Part shown: positions 27,786-37,609 of the stretch, in pieces
Layout of the letters: the number at the start of each line of letters is the position of its first letter
Position numbering within the stretch: position 1 is the first letter of the stretch
From: Thermoanaerobacter thermocopriae JCM 7501
Lineage (GTDB): Bacteria; Bacillota; Thermoanaerobacteria; Thermoanaerobacterales; Thermoanaerobacteraceae
Length of the DNA: 64,000 bases
Direction of reading: 5' to 3'
NCBI RefSeq assembly: GCF_001310975.1
Contig: NZ_BAZY01000007.1
Coordinates: 38,439 to 102,438 of the forward strand
Position numbers and translations under genes: made by a program
Notes under the pieces: generated by a model
Told to the model about the DNA's origin: nothing
The model's input: only the letters and a program-made list of their open reading frames with translations
Database searches by the model: none

Positions 27786-27815
27786 ATTATAACATAATAA
27801 AAATATCAATATCAA
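27786..27815 (-). promoter_or_regulatory. Sigma-A promoter of OLE RNA
   Basis: TTGATA (27810-27815), an 18-nt spacer and TATAAT (27786-27791). The start of transcription would fall near 27779, just before the closing helix. A second TTGATA copy at 27804-27809 is too close to use. Confidence 0.72.
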
Positions 27816-27907
27816 ACCTATACAAAGTGATTAAAAGGCTACTATACTCCCTTACGTATCAAAAAACTCATTCCTTTTAAAAAGTAGTGTCAATACTCCT
27901 TTATTCT

Positions 27908-28792
27908 TCAATTTACTCTCTCAATTAAATAATTAGACAATTCTTTAAGAAAGAGTGCTTTTTCTCCAAATCTATCTAAAATCTCTATAGCCTTTTGTGT
28001 AAGTTCTACAACCATTTGCTGGGATTTTTTTAAGCCAAAGATATTGACAAAAGTAACTTTGCCTTTTTCTCTATCACTACCAACCTTTTTGCCCAATTTT
28101 TCTTCTTCTCCAATTACATCTAATATATCGTCTTTTATTTGAAAAGCAAGACCTATCAAACTTGCATATTCTCTTAATGCATGAATATCTTCTTCTATAG
28201 CACCAGCAATGTAAGCTCCTGCACAAACAGATGCTTCTATCAAAGCACCTGTTTTATGTTCATGCATAAATTTTAATTCTTCATAAGTAAGCTTTGTGTT
28301 CTGTGAAAGTATATCCACCACTTGTCCACCAATCATTCCTTTGCAACCTGAGGCTCGCGCAATTTCATCTGTAGCTTTTAAAATCCTTTGATAATCATGG
28401 GGATTTTCTAAAGCATGCCTTATTAGGACTTCAAAGGCCAAATTTAAAAGTCCATCTCCTGCCAGTATTGCTATAGCTTCACCGTAAACCTTGTGATTTG
28501 TAGGCTTTCCCCTTCTCAAATCGTCGTTATCCATAGCTGGAAGGTCATCGTGTATAAGGGAATAAGTGTGAATGAGCTCTATTGCACAAGCTACAGGAAG
28601 GGCTTTTTTTATGTCTCCTTCAAAAAGTTCACAAGAAGAAAGGCATAATACTGGTCTTAACCTTTTTCCACCAGCAAATACACTATATTTCATGGCCTCG
28701 TAGATTATTTGTGGGTTTTCTTCCACTTCTAATATCCTGTGTAATTCTTTTTCAATAAGCTGTTGTTTTTCTTTTAGTTGCTCTTTAAACAT
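27908..28792 (-). CDS. ispA: Polyprenyl (farnesyl/geranyl) diphosphate synthase
   Basis: Condenses isopentenyl diphosphate with allylic diphosphates. The first Asp-rich motif is [10 protein letters not shown] and the second QIKDDILD, with the [11 protein letters not shown] start and the HDDLPAMD context typical of short-chain synthases. About 294 residues from ATG 28792, preceded by GAGGAGG; the upstream in-frame ATG at 28816 lies in xseB. Links with dxs to isoprenoid synthesis. The stretch between it and the OLE promoter has no clear terminator. Confidence 0.94.
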   Translation of the reverse strand: MFKEQLKEKQQLIEKELHRILEVEENPQIIYEAMKYSVFAGGKRLRPVLCLSSCELFEGDIKKALPVACAIELIHTYSLIHDDLPAMDNDDLRRGKPTNHKVYGEAIAILAGDGLLNLAFEVLIRHALENPHDYQRILKATDEIARASGCKGMIGGQVVDILSQNTKLTYEELKFMHEHKTGALIEASVCAGAYIAGAIEEDIHALREYASLIGLAFQIKDDILDVIGEEEKLGKKVGSDREKGKVTFVNIFGLKKSQQMVVELTQKAIEILDRFGEKALFLKELSNYLIERVN

Positions 28793-29012
28793 CCTTTTCC
28801 TCCTCTTTAAAATCAACTTCCTCGCTTTCGTTTATAAGAAGAGTTATTTTTCCTTCAACCTCTCTTAATTTCTTTTCTAATCTCTTGGAAATTTCAATGC
28901 CTTCTTTAAACAAGTTAAAAGATTCTTCTAATAATAAATTTCCCTTTTCTAATTTATTTAAAATTTCTTCTAATTTTGTCATCTCTTCCTCAAAACTCAA
29001 CTCCTCTTGCAT
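28785..29012 (-). CDS. xseB: Exodeoxyribonuclease VII small subunit
   Basis: 75 residues with the family pattern [20 protein letters not shown] followed by [11 protein letters not shown], a two-helix structure. XseB associates with XseA to degrade single-stranded DNA. It overlaps xseA by 23 nt and ispA by 8 nt, so translation is coupled. Confidence 0.93.
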   Translation of the reverse strand: MQEELSFEEEMTKLEEILNKLEKGNLLLEESFNLFKEGIEISKRLEKKLREVEGKITLLINESEEVDFKEEEKDV

Positions 29013-30210
29013 CTTCTTTCACCTCTTGTATAATTGCTTTAGCATTACCGTCTTTAAATAAAATTTTTACTTCCTCATAAGGTGTTATGTCTTTCACAGA
29101 AGAAATAACTTTTTCTTGCTTGTCTAAAATAACTGTATAGCCTCTTGTAAGCACGTTTAATGGACTTAAAGAATTTAATTTTTCTGTCAAAATCAAAAAA
29201 TCGTTTTTCTTCCTATTATATATAGAAAGCATTTCCTTGCACAAAGAGCTTTTTAAACTTTCGATTTTATGCTTTAAAACTTCATTTCTCTTAATAGGAC
29301 TGTTAAAGTAAAGAGCCCTTCTAAGGCTCTCCAACTCTTTCTTCTTACGTTTTAACTCTGCCATCATTAATGTTATAAGCCTTGTTTTTAATAAAAATAT
29401 CTCTCTTTGGTAAACCTTTATATCTGGCACTACAATTTCTGCAGCAGCAGAAGGAGTAGGAGCTCTTAAATCTGCCACAAAATCAGAAATAGTAAAGTCT
29501 GTCTCGTGTCCTACTGCAGAAACAACTGGTATACGAGATGCATAAATGCATCTTGCCACTTTTTCTTCATTGAAAGGCCAAATTTCCTCTAAGGATCCTC
29601 CACCTCTTGCTAAAATAATCACATCAATGTCTTTCCTTTTGTTCAAAATTCGAAGAGCATTGCATATCTCATCGGCAGCTGAGATTCCTTGTACTAAAAC
29701 AGGAACTACTAAAATATCTATTGTGGGATTTCTCCTTTTAGAAATTGTTATTATATCTCGTATTACAGCCCCTGTTGGAGAAGTCACCACAGCAATCTTT
29801 TTAGGATGTTTAGGAATAGGCTTCTTTTTGTCAGAATCAAAAAGTCCTTCTTTTTGCAGTTTCTCTTTAAGTTTATTAAAAGCAAAATATAAAGCCCCAA
29901 TTCCATCAGATCGTATACTTTGAGCATACAGTTGATAAGTTCCATTTTTCTCATATACAGTTATTCTACCTGTCACAATCACTGACATACCATCTTGCAA
30001 AGTAAAATTTAAAAGCTTTCCATATTCGTTAAACATCACACATTTTAATGAGGCTATTTCGTCTTTCAAAGTGAAATATATTCCTGTGCTGTGGTATTTT
30101 AAATTAGAAATTTCTCCTCTAACCCGTACATTTCTTAAAATTATATCATTGTCCATCATTTTTTTGATATAATCTGTAATTTCTCTGACTTCAAGCGCCT
30201 TCAATTGCAT
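28990..30210 (-). CDS. xseA: Exodeoxyribonuclease VII large subunit
   Basis: 406 residues. An N-terminal OB fold ([20 protein letters not shown]) binds single-stranded DNA and the nuclease domain shows [31 protein letters not shown] and [12 protein letters not shown] long coiled-coil C-terminus follows. Overlaps folD by 20 nt at its start. Start at ATG 30210 has no strong ribosome site and may depend on coupling. Confidence 0.95.
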   Translation of the reverse strand: MQLKALEVREITDYIKKMMDNDIILRNVRVRGEISNLKYHSTGIYFTLKDEIASLKCVMFNEYGKLLNFTLQDGMSVIVTGRITVYEKNGTYQLYAQSIRSDGIGALYFAFNKLKEKLQKEGLFDSDKKKPIPKHPKKIAVVTSPTGAVIRDIITISKRRNPTIDILVVPVLVQGISAADEICNALRILNKRKDIDVIILARGGGSLEEIWPFNEEKVARCIYASRIPVVSAVGHETDFTISDFVADLRAPTPSAAAEIVVPDIKVYQREIFLLKTRLITLMMAELKRKKKELESLRRALYFNSPIKRNEVLKHKIESLKSSLCKEMLSIYNRKKNDFLILTEKLNSLSPLNVLTRGYTVILDKQEKVISSVKDITPYEEVKILFKDGNAKAIIQEVKEDARGVEF

Positions 30211-31024
30211 ATTTAAAGGCCTCCAAAGTGTTTTTGAGTATCATTGCAGTAGTAACTGGTCCAACTCCACCTGGTACCGGTGTTATAGAAGAGCATCTAT
30301 CTTTTACCTTTTCAAAATCTGCATCTCCATATATATTATTTTGGTAAACGTTTATACCCGCATCTATAAGTATTGCTCCTTCTTTAACCATATCTTCCTT
30401 CACCAACTTCATCTTACCAGCCGCTAGTACTAAAATATCCGCCTGTCTAGTATAATAAGCCAAGTCTTTTGTTTTTGAATGGCACACAGTAACCGTACAA
30501 TTTTTGTCTAATAAAAGCTTAGCTACTGGTTTCCCTAAAATATTGCTTCTTCCTACTACAACAGCATGTTTTCCCACAAATTGAGTATTAATGCTTTCCA
30601 GTATATATAAAATTGCTTTAGGAGTACAAGGTATAAAAAGAGGTTTTCCGGCAAATAACTTTCCCATGTTGTAATTAGATATGCCATCCACGTCTTTATA
30701 AGGGTTTATAGTATCGTAGACTAATTCGGCATTAAAACTTTTGGGAAGAGGCATTTCTATCATTATACCATGAGTGTTTTTATCTTCATTTAAAAATTTT
30801 AAGATGTCAAAAAACTTAGATTCTTCGTTTTCCGAAAAATAATAAATTTCTGCTTCAATCCCCACATTTTTACAAGCTTTAACTTTAGAGTTTGCATAAA
30901 CTTTTGAAGACTCATCATTTCCAGCCATCAAAATTGCTAATCTAGGCTTATAGCCAAACTCCCTTATCTCTCTTTTTACCTCTTCCCTTATCTTTTTAGA
31001 AATTTCCTTACCATCAATTATCAT
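30191..31024 (-). CDS. folD: Bifunctional methylenetetrahydrofolate dehydrogenase/cyclohydrolase
   Basis: Interconverts 5,10-methylene- and 10-formyl-tetrahydrofolate. Signatures: the catalytic Lys region ([20 protein letters not shown]), [12 protein letters not shown], the Rossmann motif [16 protein letters not shown] and [18 protein letters not shown]. The ATG at 31024 follows GTGGGTGAATCGA and matches the family N-terminus better than the ATG at 31033. Overlaps the nusB end. Confidence 0.95.
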   Translation of the reverse strand: MIIDGKEISKKIREEVKREIREFGYKPRLAILMAGNDESSKVYANSKVKACKNVGIEAEIYYFSENEESKFFDILKFLNEDKNTHGIMIEMPLPKSFNAELVYDTINPYKDVDGISNYNMGKLFAGKPLFIPCTPKAILYILESINTQFVGKHAVVVGRSNILGKPVAKLLLDKNCTVTVCHSKTKDLAYYTRQADILVLAAGKMKLVKEDMVKEGAILIDAGINVYQNNIYGDADFEKVKDRCSSITPVPGGVGPVTTAMILKNTLEAFKYAIEGA

Positions 31025-31436
31025 TCGATTCACCCACTTCCAATCCTTTATCCCTTACAAAGGCTCCCAGCAAGCCGTTTATAAACACATGAGAATCTTC
31101 TGTACTGTATTTCTTGGCTATTTCTACAGCTTCATTTATGGAAATATTTACAGGAATATTTCCATAAATCATTTCATAAATGCTGCATCTTAAAATAGCC
31201 AAATCTATTCTAGCATACGGTTAAGAGCCCAATTTTGAGAATATTTTTCTATTTCTTTATCAATTTCCTCTAAGTGTTCAATAGCTCCTTTAACGGTATT
31301 TTCTATGTATTCTTTTTGGTCACCAGGATCTTTTTCTTTATAAAAAATTGTCAAATATTTTGCTTATAGGAAACCTTGAAATATCGTATTGATAAAGCAT
31401 TTTTACAACCCATTCTCTGGCTTCTGTTCTGTTCAT
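31014..31436 (-). CDS. nusB: Transcription antitermination factor NusB (two frameshifts)
   Basis: NusB with NusE/S10 promotes antitermination at rRNA operons. Starting at ATG 31436 (AAGGAG upstream) the N-terminus [17 protein letters not shown] is typical. The frame breaks at about 31341 (T run one too long on the minus strand) and at about 31208 (one A missing). The corrected middle reads [20 protein letters not shown] and [20 protein letters not shown], with the conserved ending [20 protein letters not shown]. Length about 140 residues, as expected. Confidence 0.9.
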
Positions 31437-31471
31437 TATTCCCAACTCCTTGAATTTTACCTCTTGCATAT

Positions 31472-31477
31472 ATTGTA
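31472..31477 (-). promoter_or_regulatory. Extended minus-10 promoter for nusB
   Basis: TGGTACAAT on the minus strand fits an extended minus-10 (TG-N-TACAAT). The minus-35 would fall in the asp23 terminator and is poor. It lies 36 nt upstream of the nusB ATG. Confidence 0.45.
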
Positions 31478-31491
31478 CCATAACTCTATCT

Positions 31492-31524
31492 AAACTAACC
31501 CTCTGTAAAGCAGAGGGTTAGTTT
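31492..31524 (-). terminator. Terminator of asp23
   Basis: A perfect 14-bp stem, AAACTAACCCTCTG with CAGAGGGTTAGTTT, and a 5-nt loop. The upstream arm overlaps the asp23 stop codon. Confidence 0.9.
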
Positions 31525-31925
31525 AAATCTTCTTTAACTTGCTCATTTTGTTTTTTATTTTCTTTATCCATATTTACCCCTTGAACATGAATATTGACCT
31601 CAACAACTTTTAATCCTGTCATATTTTCCACAGCATTTTTGACATTTTCTTGCACATTCCAAGCTACTTCAGGAATTCTAACACCATAATCCACAATTAA
31701 GTACAAATCTATTGACACTTCTTTTTCTCCTACTTCTACTTTTACGCCTTTACCCAAATTCTTTCTTCCCAACATTTCAGAAATACCGTTTACAACTCCC
31801 CCACTCATTCCAGCCACTCCAGGTACTTCCGTTGCCGCCAAGCCTGCAATGATACTAACTACTTCTTCAGAGATTTTAATAGTTCCTAACTCTTGATTTT
31901 CATTTGTATTTACATTTTCTTCCAT
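31518..31925 (-). CDS. Asp23/Gls24 family envelope stress protein
   Basis: 135 residues. The Asp23 domain covers IKISEEVVSIIAGLAATEVP then GVAGM, DLYLIVDYGVRIPEVAWNVQ and VEVNIHVQGV. These proteins associate with the cell membrane through partner proteins; the B. subtilis homologues YqhY and YloU affect lipid synthesis and envelope stability. The ATG at 31925 has AGGGGGTG 7 nt upstream. Position between spoIIIAH and nusB matches yqhY of Bacillus. Confidence 0.93.
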   Translation of the reverse strand: MEENVNTNENQELGTIKISEEVVSIIAGLAATEVPGVAGMSGGVVNGISEMLGRKNLGKGVKVEVGEKEVSIDLYLIVDYGVRIPEVAWNVQENVKNAVENMTGLKVVEVNIHVQGVNMDKENKKQNEQVKEDLN

Positions 31926-32023
31926 AAATTTCACCCCCTTAAATACATAAATTTTTAGAGAAAACAGATATTTGTCAAAATAAATTATATCATAATTGTA
32001 GACTCAAAAACAATTAAGTTTTC

Positions 32024-32569
32024 TTATTCCAGTCTTGTCATGATTTTTATATTATCTAATGAAACTCCTGTCTGTCGGGAGACAATATCTACAATTTGAG
32101 CTACTTCTTCCTCTGACAGTTCATCAGCCTGAACAATTACATTTACTACACCGTTGTCTATCATCACAACTGCATCTTGAAATCCTTTAGCTTTTATCAA
32201 ATTTTCTATTATCATTTCTTGGTTTGTTATTTCTGTAAGTTTTATTATTTGTTTTTGAGCCTCCTCTCTTGTAGTTTCGCTGGTATTTTTATTTTCTACT
32301 ATTTCCTTTAAAGCATCAATACTTCTGCTTCTATTTATTTCTCTTTCTTCTCTATAAGTAGTAAATATTCCAGTAAAAAGTTTATCTTTTTCTGTACTAG
32401 TTTCCTTTGCAGAAGAAGTACTTGTTTGAATAGAATCCAGATTCTGGCTGTATTCATTTTTAGCGGCTTCGTCTTTCTTGCTGGTATACCCATAGTTTAA
32501 AACAAAAGCAATAGCTATTAGCAAGACAAGAGATATAATTGCTATAAGCTTTTTTCTCATAAAAACCAT
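32024..32569 (-). CDS. spoIIIAH: Stage III sporulation protein AH
   Basis: SpoIIIAH, from the mother cell, binds forespore SpoIIQ to form the feeding channel across the engulfed septum. 181 residues with an N-terminal membrane anchor (LIAIISLVLLIAIAFVLNYG), a Ser/Thr/Lys-rich linker and a C-terminal YscJ/FliF-like ring domain (IENLIKAKGFQDAVVMIDNG then VVNVIV). ATG at 32569, GAGGAG ribosome site. Eighth and last gene of the spoIIIA operon. Confidence 0.95.
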   Translation of the reverse strand: MVFMRKKLIAIISLVLLIAIAFVLNYGYTSKKDEAAKNEYSQNLDSIQTSTSSAKETSTEKDKLFTGIFTTYREEREINRSRSIDALKEIVENKNTSETTREEAQKQIIKLTEITNQEMIIENLIKAKGFQDAVVMIDNGVVNVIVQADELSEEEVAQIVDIVSRQTGVSLDNIKIMTRLE

Positions 32570-32587
32570 AAAAACTCCTCCTCACTT

Positions 32588-33166
32588 TTATTTTGAAGAT
32601 ATCACCTTAACTTTATAAGCAGGAATACCTAAAGCAGTTTGGACAGCCAAAGAAAGTTCGTATCTTAATTTTGGATCTTTTGCACCATCTGCAACTACAA
32701 TCACTCCCCTTATTTCAGGCATTATCCTTTTTAATACAATAGGTTTATTTTGCCCAGAGGTATCTTGAGAGGTAACTACTTTGTTGTTTGATTCTGTTTG
32801 AATGGTCTCTCTTACGGCGCCACTACTATCTTTTTCATTTGTAGTAGTACTGGATTCTACCACATCCATTGCAGCTACCACCTCTTCATCTGAGTTTAGC
32901 GTAATGAGGACTTCAATATTTCCCACTCCTTCAATTCTTGACAATATATTTTCTAGGTCCTTTTCTAATTTTTGAGCATAATCTTCACTATTATTTTCTT
33001 TTTGAGCCATAACCAATTCTTTATCTTCATTGTTATTTGAAGGACGAGGTTTAAAAGTACTCGCACCTATTAACAAAATCAAACCTATTAAAAAGATAAC
33101 AGTCAAATTTTCCATTAACTTTTTATTATCTTTTAAAAATTTATCTTTAAGTTTATTAAAATCCAC
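32588..33166 (-). CDS. spoIIIAG: Stage III sporulation protein AG
   Basis: 192 residues: membrane anchor (NLTVIFLIGLILLIGAST), then a soluble domain with ring-building fold (LSRIEGVGNIEVLITLNSDE; PEIRGVIVVADGAKDP and the ending TALGIPAYKVKVI). SpoIIIAG forms a large ring in the mother-cell membrane. Start ATG 33166 with AGGAGGT upstream. Close spacing to AF and AH. Confidence 0.94.
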   Translation of the reverse strand: MDFNKLKDKFLKDNKKLMENLTVIFLIGLILLIGASTFKPRPSNNNEDKELVMAQKENNSEDYAQKLEKDLENILSRIEGVGNIEVLITLNSDEEVVAAMDVVESSTTTNEKDSSGAVRETIQTESNNKVVTSQDTSGQNKPIVLKRIMPEIRGVIVVADGAKDPKLRYELSLAVQTALGIPAYKVKVISSK

Positions 33167-33185
33167 TCAAGTACCTCCTTTCAAT

Positions 33186-33731
33186 TTATTCCTCTTTTAT
33201 AGTTATATTCTTTAACGGTACATTATAGAATGCACTTATTGCTTTTTTAATTTCTTCGTTAAATTTTTTGTTTTCTACTGAGTTTTGAGAAGCCATTGTG
33301 GTACTTTTGAAAGATAGGGTTATTTCATTTATTTTTCCAAATTCTTTGTCATTTAGGTCTTCTACAAATGAGACATCCACTTCCACTCCTTCAATTTCAT
33401 ACAGATTTACAAGTCTTTCTTTAATCTGTTCAATCAACCTTTTCTTGTATTCTGCCACAATTAAATTATTCCTCTGCTTTTGTGCTTCTTTTGAAATTTG
33501 CTCAACATCTATGTTTTTTAAAAAATAATTATTTTTAAATACGTAGGCTTCTATATTTGCTCCTCCTTTTAAAAAATTAATCAATGGATTTAAGATAGTA
33601 ATCATAATTACAAAACCTATTGCAACTTTAGCATATTTTTTTAAACTAGAGGAAGGAACTAAAAGTTCTAAAACTATCGAGAGAATTGCAATATAAATTA
33701 TCTGTGTTATCCAGTTTTCTATAAACTCCAT
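33186..33731 (-). CDS. spoIIIAF: Stage III sporulation protein AF
   Basis: Starting at ATG 33731 with GAGGTAGGTGG upstream gives 181 residues: MEFIENWITQIIYIAILSIV is the family N-terminus, then a second helix (VAIGFVIMITILNPLINFL) and a cytosolic ring-building-motif domain (VNLYEIEGVEVDVSFVED). The frame runs upstream into spoIIIAE but those residues are not native. Part of the spoIIIA operon. Confidence 0.93.
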   Translation of the reverse strand: MEFIENWITQIIYIAILSIVLELLVPSSSLKKYAKVAIGFVIMITILNPLINFLKGGANIEAYVFKNNYFLKNIDVEQISKEAQKQRNNLIVAEYKKRLIEQIKERLVNLYEIEGVEVDVSFVEDLNDKEFGKINEITLSFKSTTMASQNSVENKKFNEEIKKAISAFYNVPLKNITIKEE

Positions 33732-33739
33732 TGTTCCAC

Positions 33740-34896
33740 CTACCTCAGCATAGTAGTAATACTTGCCGTACCTATAATGGCAGTTATTGTAAAAAACATC
33801 ATCACAGTAACAGAAGCCAATACCCCAAAAACATAAGTTAAAGAAGTTGCCACCTCTGAAAGGCAATTTACTATTCTTTTGTCTGAAATTGGCTCAATCA
33901 CTGCTGCGGTAAAACGATAAATAATTATAAGGGAAAAAAGCTTTATTAAAGGCATTGCGGAAATTATTACAATTGCTATAAGTCCATAAATACCTACAGC
34001 TCCTTTTATCAGTAGTGATGCCCCTATAACTGCATCCACACTATCAGATAAAAGTCCTCCCACCACTGGTAAGAAAGCACCTACTGTATATTTTGCCGTT
34101 CTCGATATTACACCATCTGCCATTGAAGAAGATAAACCTTGTATAGTTATTACTCCTAAAAAAATACTCAATAAAATGGAAATAGAAGCAGTAGATAAGG
34201 TCTTTAAAAAATCCCCCATTTTATTCAAGCTAAACTTTTCAGAAATATTTCCTACAATTTTTACAGCTGTCATGAGCAAAATAATAGGCAATATAAAATC
34301 CCTCATAAGATGTGCTATAAACTGAACTGTTACAATGACAACAGGGTGAAAAAATGCTGCAGAGGTAAAAGCACCGACCGATACCAGCAAAGTTATAAGA
34401 ACAGGCAACATCGATTGCATAAAATCAACCATGCTGTCAATTGCTTCTTTGCCGATTCCTAAAGCTTCTATAAAGCTTTTAACCGCTATTACGATAAAAA
34501 TTCCATAAACAGCTAAAAAAGCAATCTCACTTATATTTTCATTTTCAAAAGAACCGTGTAAATTCATCAATATGCCGCCAATTACAGCTAAAATTAAAAG
34601 TTGTGTTAAAAGTTTTACAGATGAATATAATTCTTTAAAAAATAATTTTAGTAAATTTTTAAAAATTTGTTTATATCAAAAGATTGTTTTCCTGATATAA
34701 CATCTCCTATATAAGTCTTTATATCAACGTAGGGAAATATATTGCCATTTTTTTGATTAGTTTCTTTTACAAAGCGGTCAATCTGATAAGTATCAATACC
34801 TCTTAATTGCCTTTCTATGTCCTGTTGTCCTGTATCCGCTTTGGCAGTAGTTAATAAACTCATAATCATTAAAATTACAAAAAGTAACTTTTTCAA
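33740..34896 (-). CDS. spoIIIAE: Stage III sporulation protein AE (frameshifted)
   Basis: A polytopic membrane protein of about 385 residues with a signal peptide (LLFVILMIMSLLTTAKA), then seven or more hydrophobic helices including GAFLPVVGGLLSDSVDAVIGA and a DUF21-like arrangement. The frame breaks near 34657: the A run is one base short, and correction gives FLKNLLKLFFKELYSSVKLL. The first codon is probably TTG at 34896 (GAGGTG 7 nt upstream) rather than GTG at 34911, which overlaps spoIIIAD. Role: part of the mother-cell channel complex. Confidence 0.92.
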
Positions 34897-34907
34897 TCTT
34901 TTACACC

Positions 34908-35294
34908 TCACGGTATTATTGAAAGAATTGTCTCAATTAATGCAACAATTATAGGTATTGATAAAAAAATTATAATTGCTTTTCCTGCTATTTCTATCTT
35001 TGAAGCTAAATTTTTTTCATTCGCGTCGTGACACAGCTGAACTCCGAATTCCGTTATGTAAGCTATTCCAATGATTTTTAAGGTTGTCATAAAATAAATA
35101 TTGTCAAGGCCACTTTTTTTAGCAAGAGTATTCAATATTTCTACGATTGCGCTAAGTTTTGGAAGAATCATCATAAAGATGATGACTCCGGTTACCAAAC
35201 TTAAAATTATTTTCATTTCAGGATTTGTTTCCTTTAGAACTGTCAAAATAATTAAAACTATTATTCCCAAAATAACAATTTGAAATATTTCCAT
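34908..35294 (-). CDS. spoIIIAD: Stage III sporulation protein AD
   Basis: 128 residues with four hydrophobic segments and the family stretch YFMTTLKIIGIAYITEFGVQ and CHDANEKNLASKIEIAGKA. Start ATG 35294. It follows spoIIIAC by 8 nt. Confidence 0.94.
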   Translation of the reverse strand: MEIFQIVILGIIVLIILTVLKETNPEMKIILSLVTGVIIFMMILPKLSAIVEILNTLAKKSGLDNIYFMTTLKIIGIAYITEFGVQLCHDANEKNLASKIEIAGKAIIIFLSIPIIVALIETILSIIP

Positions 35295-35302
35295 TCTATC
35301 AC

Positions 35303-35500
35303 CTAATAAAGTTGAAATATTGTTTTTACTGTATTAAACAAATTGTTTATCATATTTATTACCATCATCAACACTACTACTATTCCTGCTAGTGTTACCA
35401 TCATTGCTTGTTCTTCTCGCCCTGAACGTATTAATACTTGATTTAATACTGTTACCAAAATGCCAATTGCTGCAATTTTAAAAATTATATCTATGTTCAT
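35303..35500 (-). CDS. spoIIIAC: Stage III sporulation protein AC
   Basis: A 65-residue protein with two transmembrane helices (IIFKIAAIGILVTVLNQVLI and MMVTLAGIVVVLMMVINMI), separated by a short RSGREEQA loop typical of SpoIIIAC. ATG 35500 with GGAGG upstream. Confidence 0.95.
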   Translation of the reverse strand: MNIDIIFKIAAIGILVTVLNQVLIRSGREEQAMMVTLAGIVVVLMMVINMINNLFNTVKTIFQLY

Positions 35501-35512
35501 TATAATCCTCCT

Positions 35513-36023
35513 CTATAAAAACAATATGTTTATCGCCAGTCCTGCTAAAACCCCAATATTTTTGTAAAGTTTTTCATTTTTTTTACTTTCTTCTTCTGCG
35601 TTACTAAGTTGCCTTTTTAAAAGCTCAATAGCTAAATCAAAATTCTTTTCTTGGTTGTATACGTCAGAATTGCCAAGTCCATATCCAAAAGATTTCAAAA
35701 TTTCTATGTCTTCTTTTTTTAGATAGCCATTGTCCCATTCCTTTAAGGCAATCTCCCATGCTTCTCCTGCAGTGTAACCTTCATTTTGTGATAGTATCAT
35801 CTGTCTTTAAAAAAGCGAATTTTACACTTTTATCTAAAGAATGGGAAATCTCCATGAGTATTTCTCCTAATGGGGCTTTTGAATATGTTATTTCTATTTT
35901 CAAAAGGTTTAACGAAGATATCATACTTTTAAGTATCCAGCGCCTCATTTTATATTTCAAAGCAAACAAATACCCCAAACTACTGGTAGAAAAAATAACC
36001 AAAACCATTCCCAATAATTTCAT
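35513..36023 (-). CDS. spoIIIAB: Stage III sporulation protein AB (frameshifted)
   Basis: About 170 residues. The N-terminus (MKLLGMVLVIFSTSSLGYLF) is a membrane anchor, followed by the FliG-like helical domain (LKSMISSLNLLKIEITYSKA) and, after the break, GYTAGEAWEIALKEWDNGYL, LKSFGYGLGNSD and a C-terminal helix. The two halves are one base out of register near 35797-35812 (an extra base, possibly in the A run), fitting the pattern of indels. Overlaps spoIIIAA by 4 nt. Confidence 0.9.
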
Positions 36024-37018
36024 TTGTCAATCCTTCCTCTCCTATATGGCCCTTTAAACAAAGTATTAAAATTCTCATCTAATATTTTTTCTACTGTACC
36101 TGCCCCTAAACGATTGCTTAAAATTATATAACGCTCAAAATATCTTAAAGAAATAACGTCTTTTAAAATAGGTTTTTTCATGAGGTCCTCAATGTCGTTA
36201 GCATGAACTGTAGTTATAATCTTTACACCAGTATTCAACACCTCATGAATCGCTTCTATGTCCTCTTTTCTGCCTATCTCATCTGTTACTACCACTTGCG
36301 GGGACATTGACCTTATAAGCATTATCATTCCATGAGCCTTAGGACATCCGTCTAAAACATCAGTCCTTATTCCAACATCCAATTGAGGAATGCCATTGTA
36401 ACAGCCGGCAATTTCTGACCTCTCATCTACTATACCTACTTTTTTACCCGTAAAGCCTAAAAAATCTATTCCATTACTTATCCACCTTGCAATATCTCTT
36501 AAGAGGGTGGTTTTGCCACATTGAGGAGGTGATATTATTAAAATGTTATGTACACCGTTAGAAGTACTAATTAAATATTTTAATATTTCCTCTGCCACTC
36601 CTATTATATCTTTTGATATTCGATAATTGTATCCAGAAATATTCTTTAAAGTCTTTATATAACCATTTTCTAAAACGCATTTTCCAACTATACCAACTCT
36701 GTAACCACCTTTTAAGGTAATATATCCGTTTCTTATTTCTTCTTCAAAAGCATAAAGAGAAGATTTGGATATTAACTGAAGAGCTTTTTCACAATCCTCA
36801 GAAGTAACGATATAGGCCAAAGAAGGTGAAAAAGACATTGTCCCTTCTTTTGATACAAACTTTTCTTCATTTCGTAAATAAACTGTAAGAGGTCTATTAA
36901 CTCTAAGGCGTATTTCCTCTACTTCTTGCAATAGGGCATCAGGAATTTTTGTAATTACCTCTCTTACTGATGGAGGAAGAGCATAAAGAACTTCTTCAAA
37001 ATTTTTTCTTGCGTTCAT
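36020..37018 (-). CDS. spoIIIAA: Stage III sporulation protein AA, ATPase
   Basis: 332 residues. A secretion-type ATPase with Walker A IISPPQCGKTTLLRDIARW, Walker B region VVTDEIGRKEDIEAI and the pilT-like GVKIITTVHANDIEDL. N-terminal RLRVNRPLTVYL domain as in AAA secretion ATPases. First gene of the spoIIIA operon; ATG 37018 with AGAGGAGGG upstream. A sigma-E promoter is expected, but no convincing one was found in the 90 nt before it. Confidence 0.95.
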   Translation of the reverse strand: MNARKNFEEVLYALPPSVREVITKIPDALLQEVEEIRLRVNRPLTVYLRNEEKFVSKEGTMSFSPSLAYIVTSEDCEKALQLISKSSLYAFEEEIRNGYITLKGGYRVGIVGKCVLENGYIKTLKNISGYNYRISKDIIGVAEEILKYLISTSNGVHNILIISPPQCGKTTLLRDIARWISNGIDFLGFTGKKVGIVDERSEIAGCYNGIPQLDVGIRTDVLDGCPKAHGMIMLIRSMSPQVVVTDEIGRKEDIEAIHEVLNTGVKIITTVHANDIEDLMKKPILKDVISLRYFERYIILSNRLGAGTVEKILDENFNTLFKGPYRRGRIDK

Positions 37019-37079
37019 ATACCTGTCCCTCCTCTTGTAAAATTATATTTGTAAGGTTAGATATTTATGAATAAAAAAC

Positions 37080-37104
37080 ACCCACTAACTTTTCGCTAGT
37101 GGGC
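37080..37104 (-). terminator. Terminator of the CD1247-like gene
   Basis: CCCACTAAC pairs with GCTAGTGGG over a TTTTC loop. On the minus strand the stem is followed by TGTTTTTTATT. It separates the efp group from the spoIIIA operon. Confidence 0.87.
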
Positions 37105-37111
37105 ATTTTCA

Positions 37112-37563
37112 TTAGTCGTCGTCATCTACAATTTTCAAATCTTTTACTTTTAAGGTTTCATTGCAATGAGGGCATACCAACTCAGCATTTTCATCATCTA
37201 AAAGCTCTTCTTCTACACTCATCAACATATGGCAATTAGGACATTCTCCTTCCACATACTCTTCATAATCTTCCTCTTCATCCTCTTCATCCTCATCATC
37301 GTCATAATCGTACTCATAGTCGTCATCCTCATAGTCCTCATCGCCATATATGTGATTTTCGATTTCAGAAAGGTCTTCATCTATTTCTCCCACATAATCG
37401 TCCAATTCAGAATGAGAAGCTTCCAGCTCATTTATCGCATCTGCAAAATCTTCTAAAGTATCTAAAATTGCCAAAATTATTTTCCCTTCTTTTGTGCTGT
37501 CATCTATCCCTAAACCGTCTGCTAATCCTCTTAAGTAGGAACTCTTTCGTTTAAATATTCCAT
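37112..37563 (-). CDS. CD1247 N-terminal domain protein with acidic stretch and zinc ribbon (frameshifted)
   Basis: Starting at ATG 37563 (AAAGGAGGG upstream) the N-terminus MEYLNERV continues, after adding one T near 37544, as SYLRGLADGLGIDDSTKEGK, a family found beside spoIIIAA in Clostridia. Then comes a long run of Asp, Glu and Tyr (about 35 residues), and a four-Cys zinc ribbon (CPNCHM and CPHCNE) ending in DDDD. About 150 residues. Function unknown; the acidic region and ribbon suggest protein or nucleic-acid contact. Confidence 0.78.
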
Positions 37564-37609
37564 ATCACATACCCTCCTTTACAAAATAGTATTCGACAAT
37601 TTGCTGCGT

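Noticed and set aside
29546..29923. Plus-strand 125-codon frame
   Set aside because: Antisense to xseA, which has complete domains.
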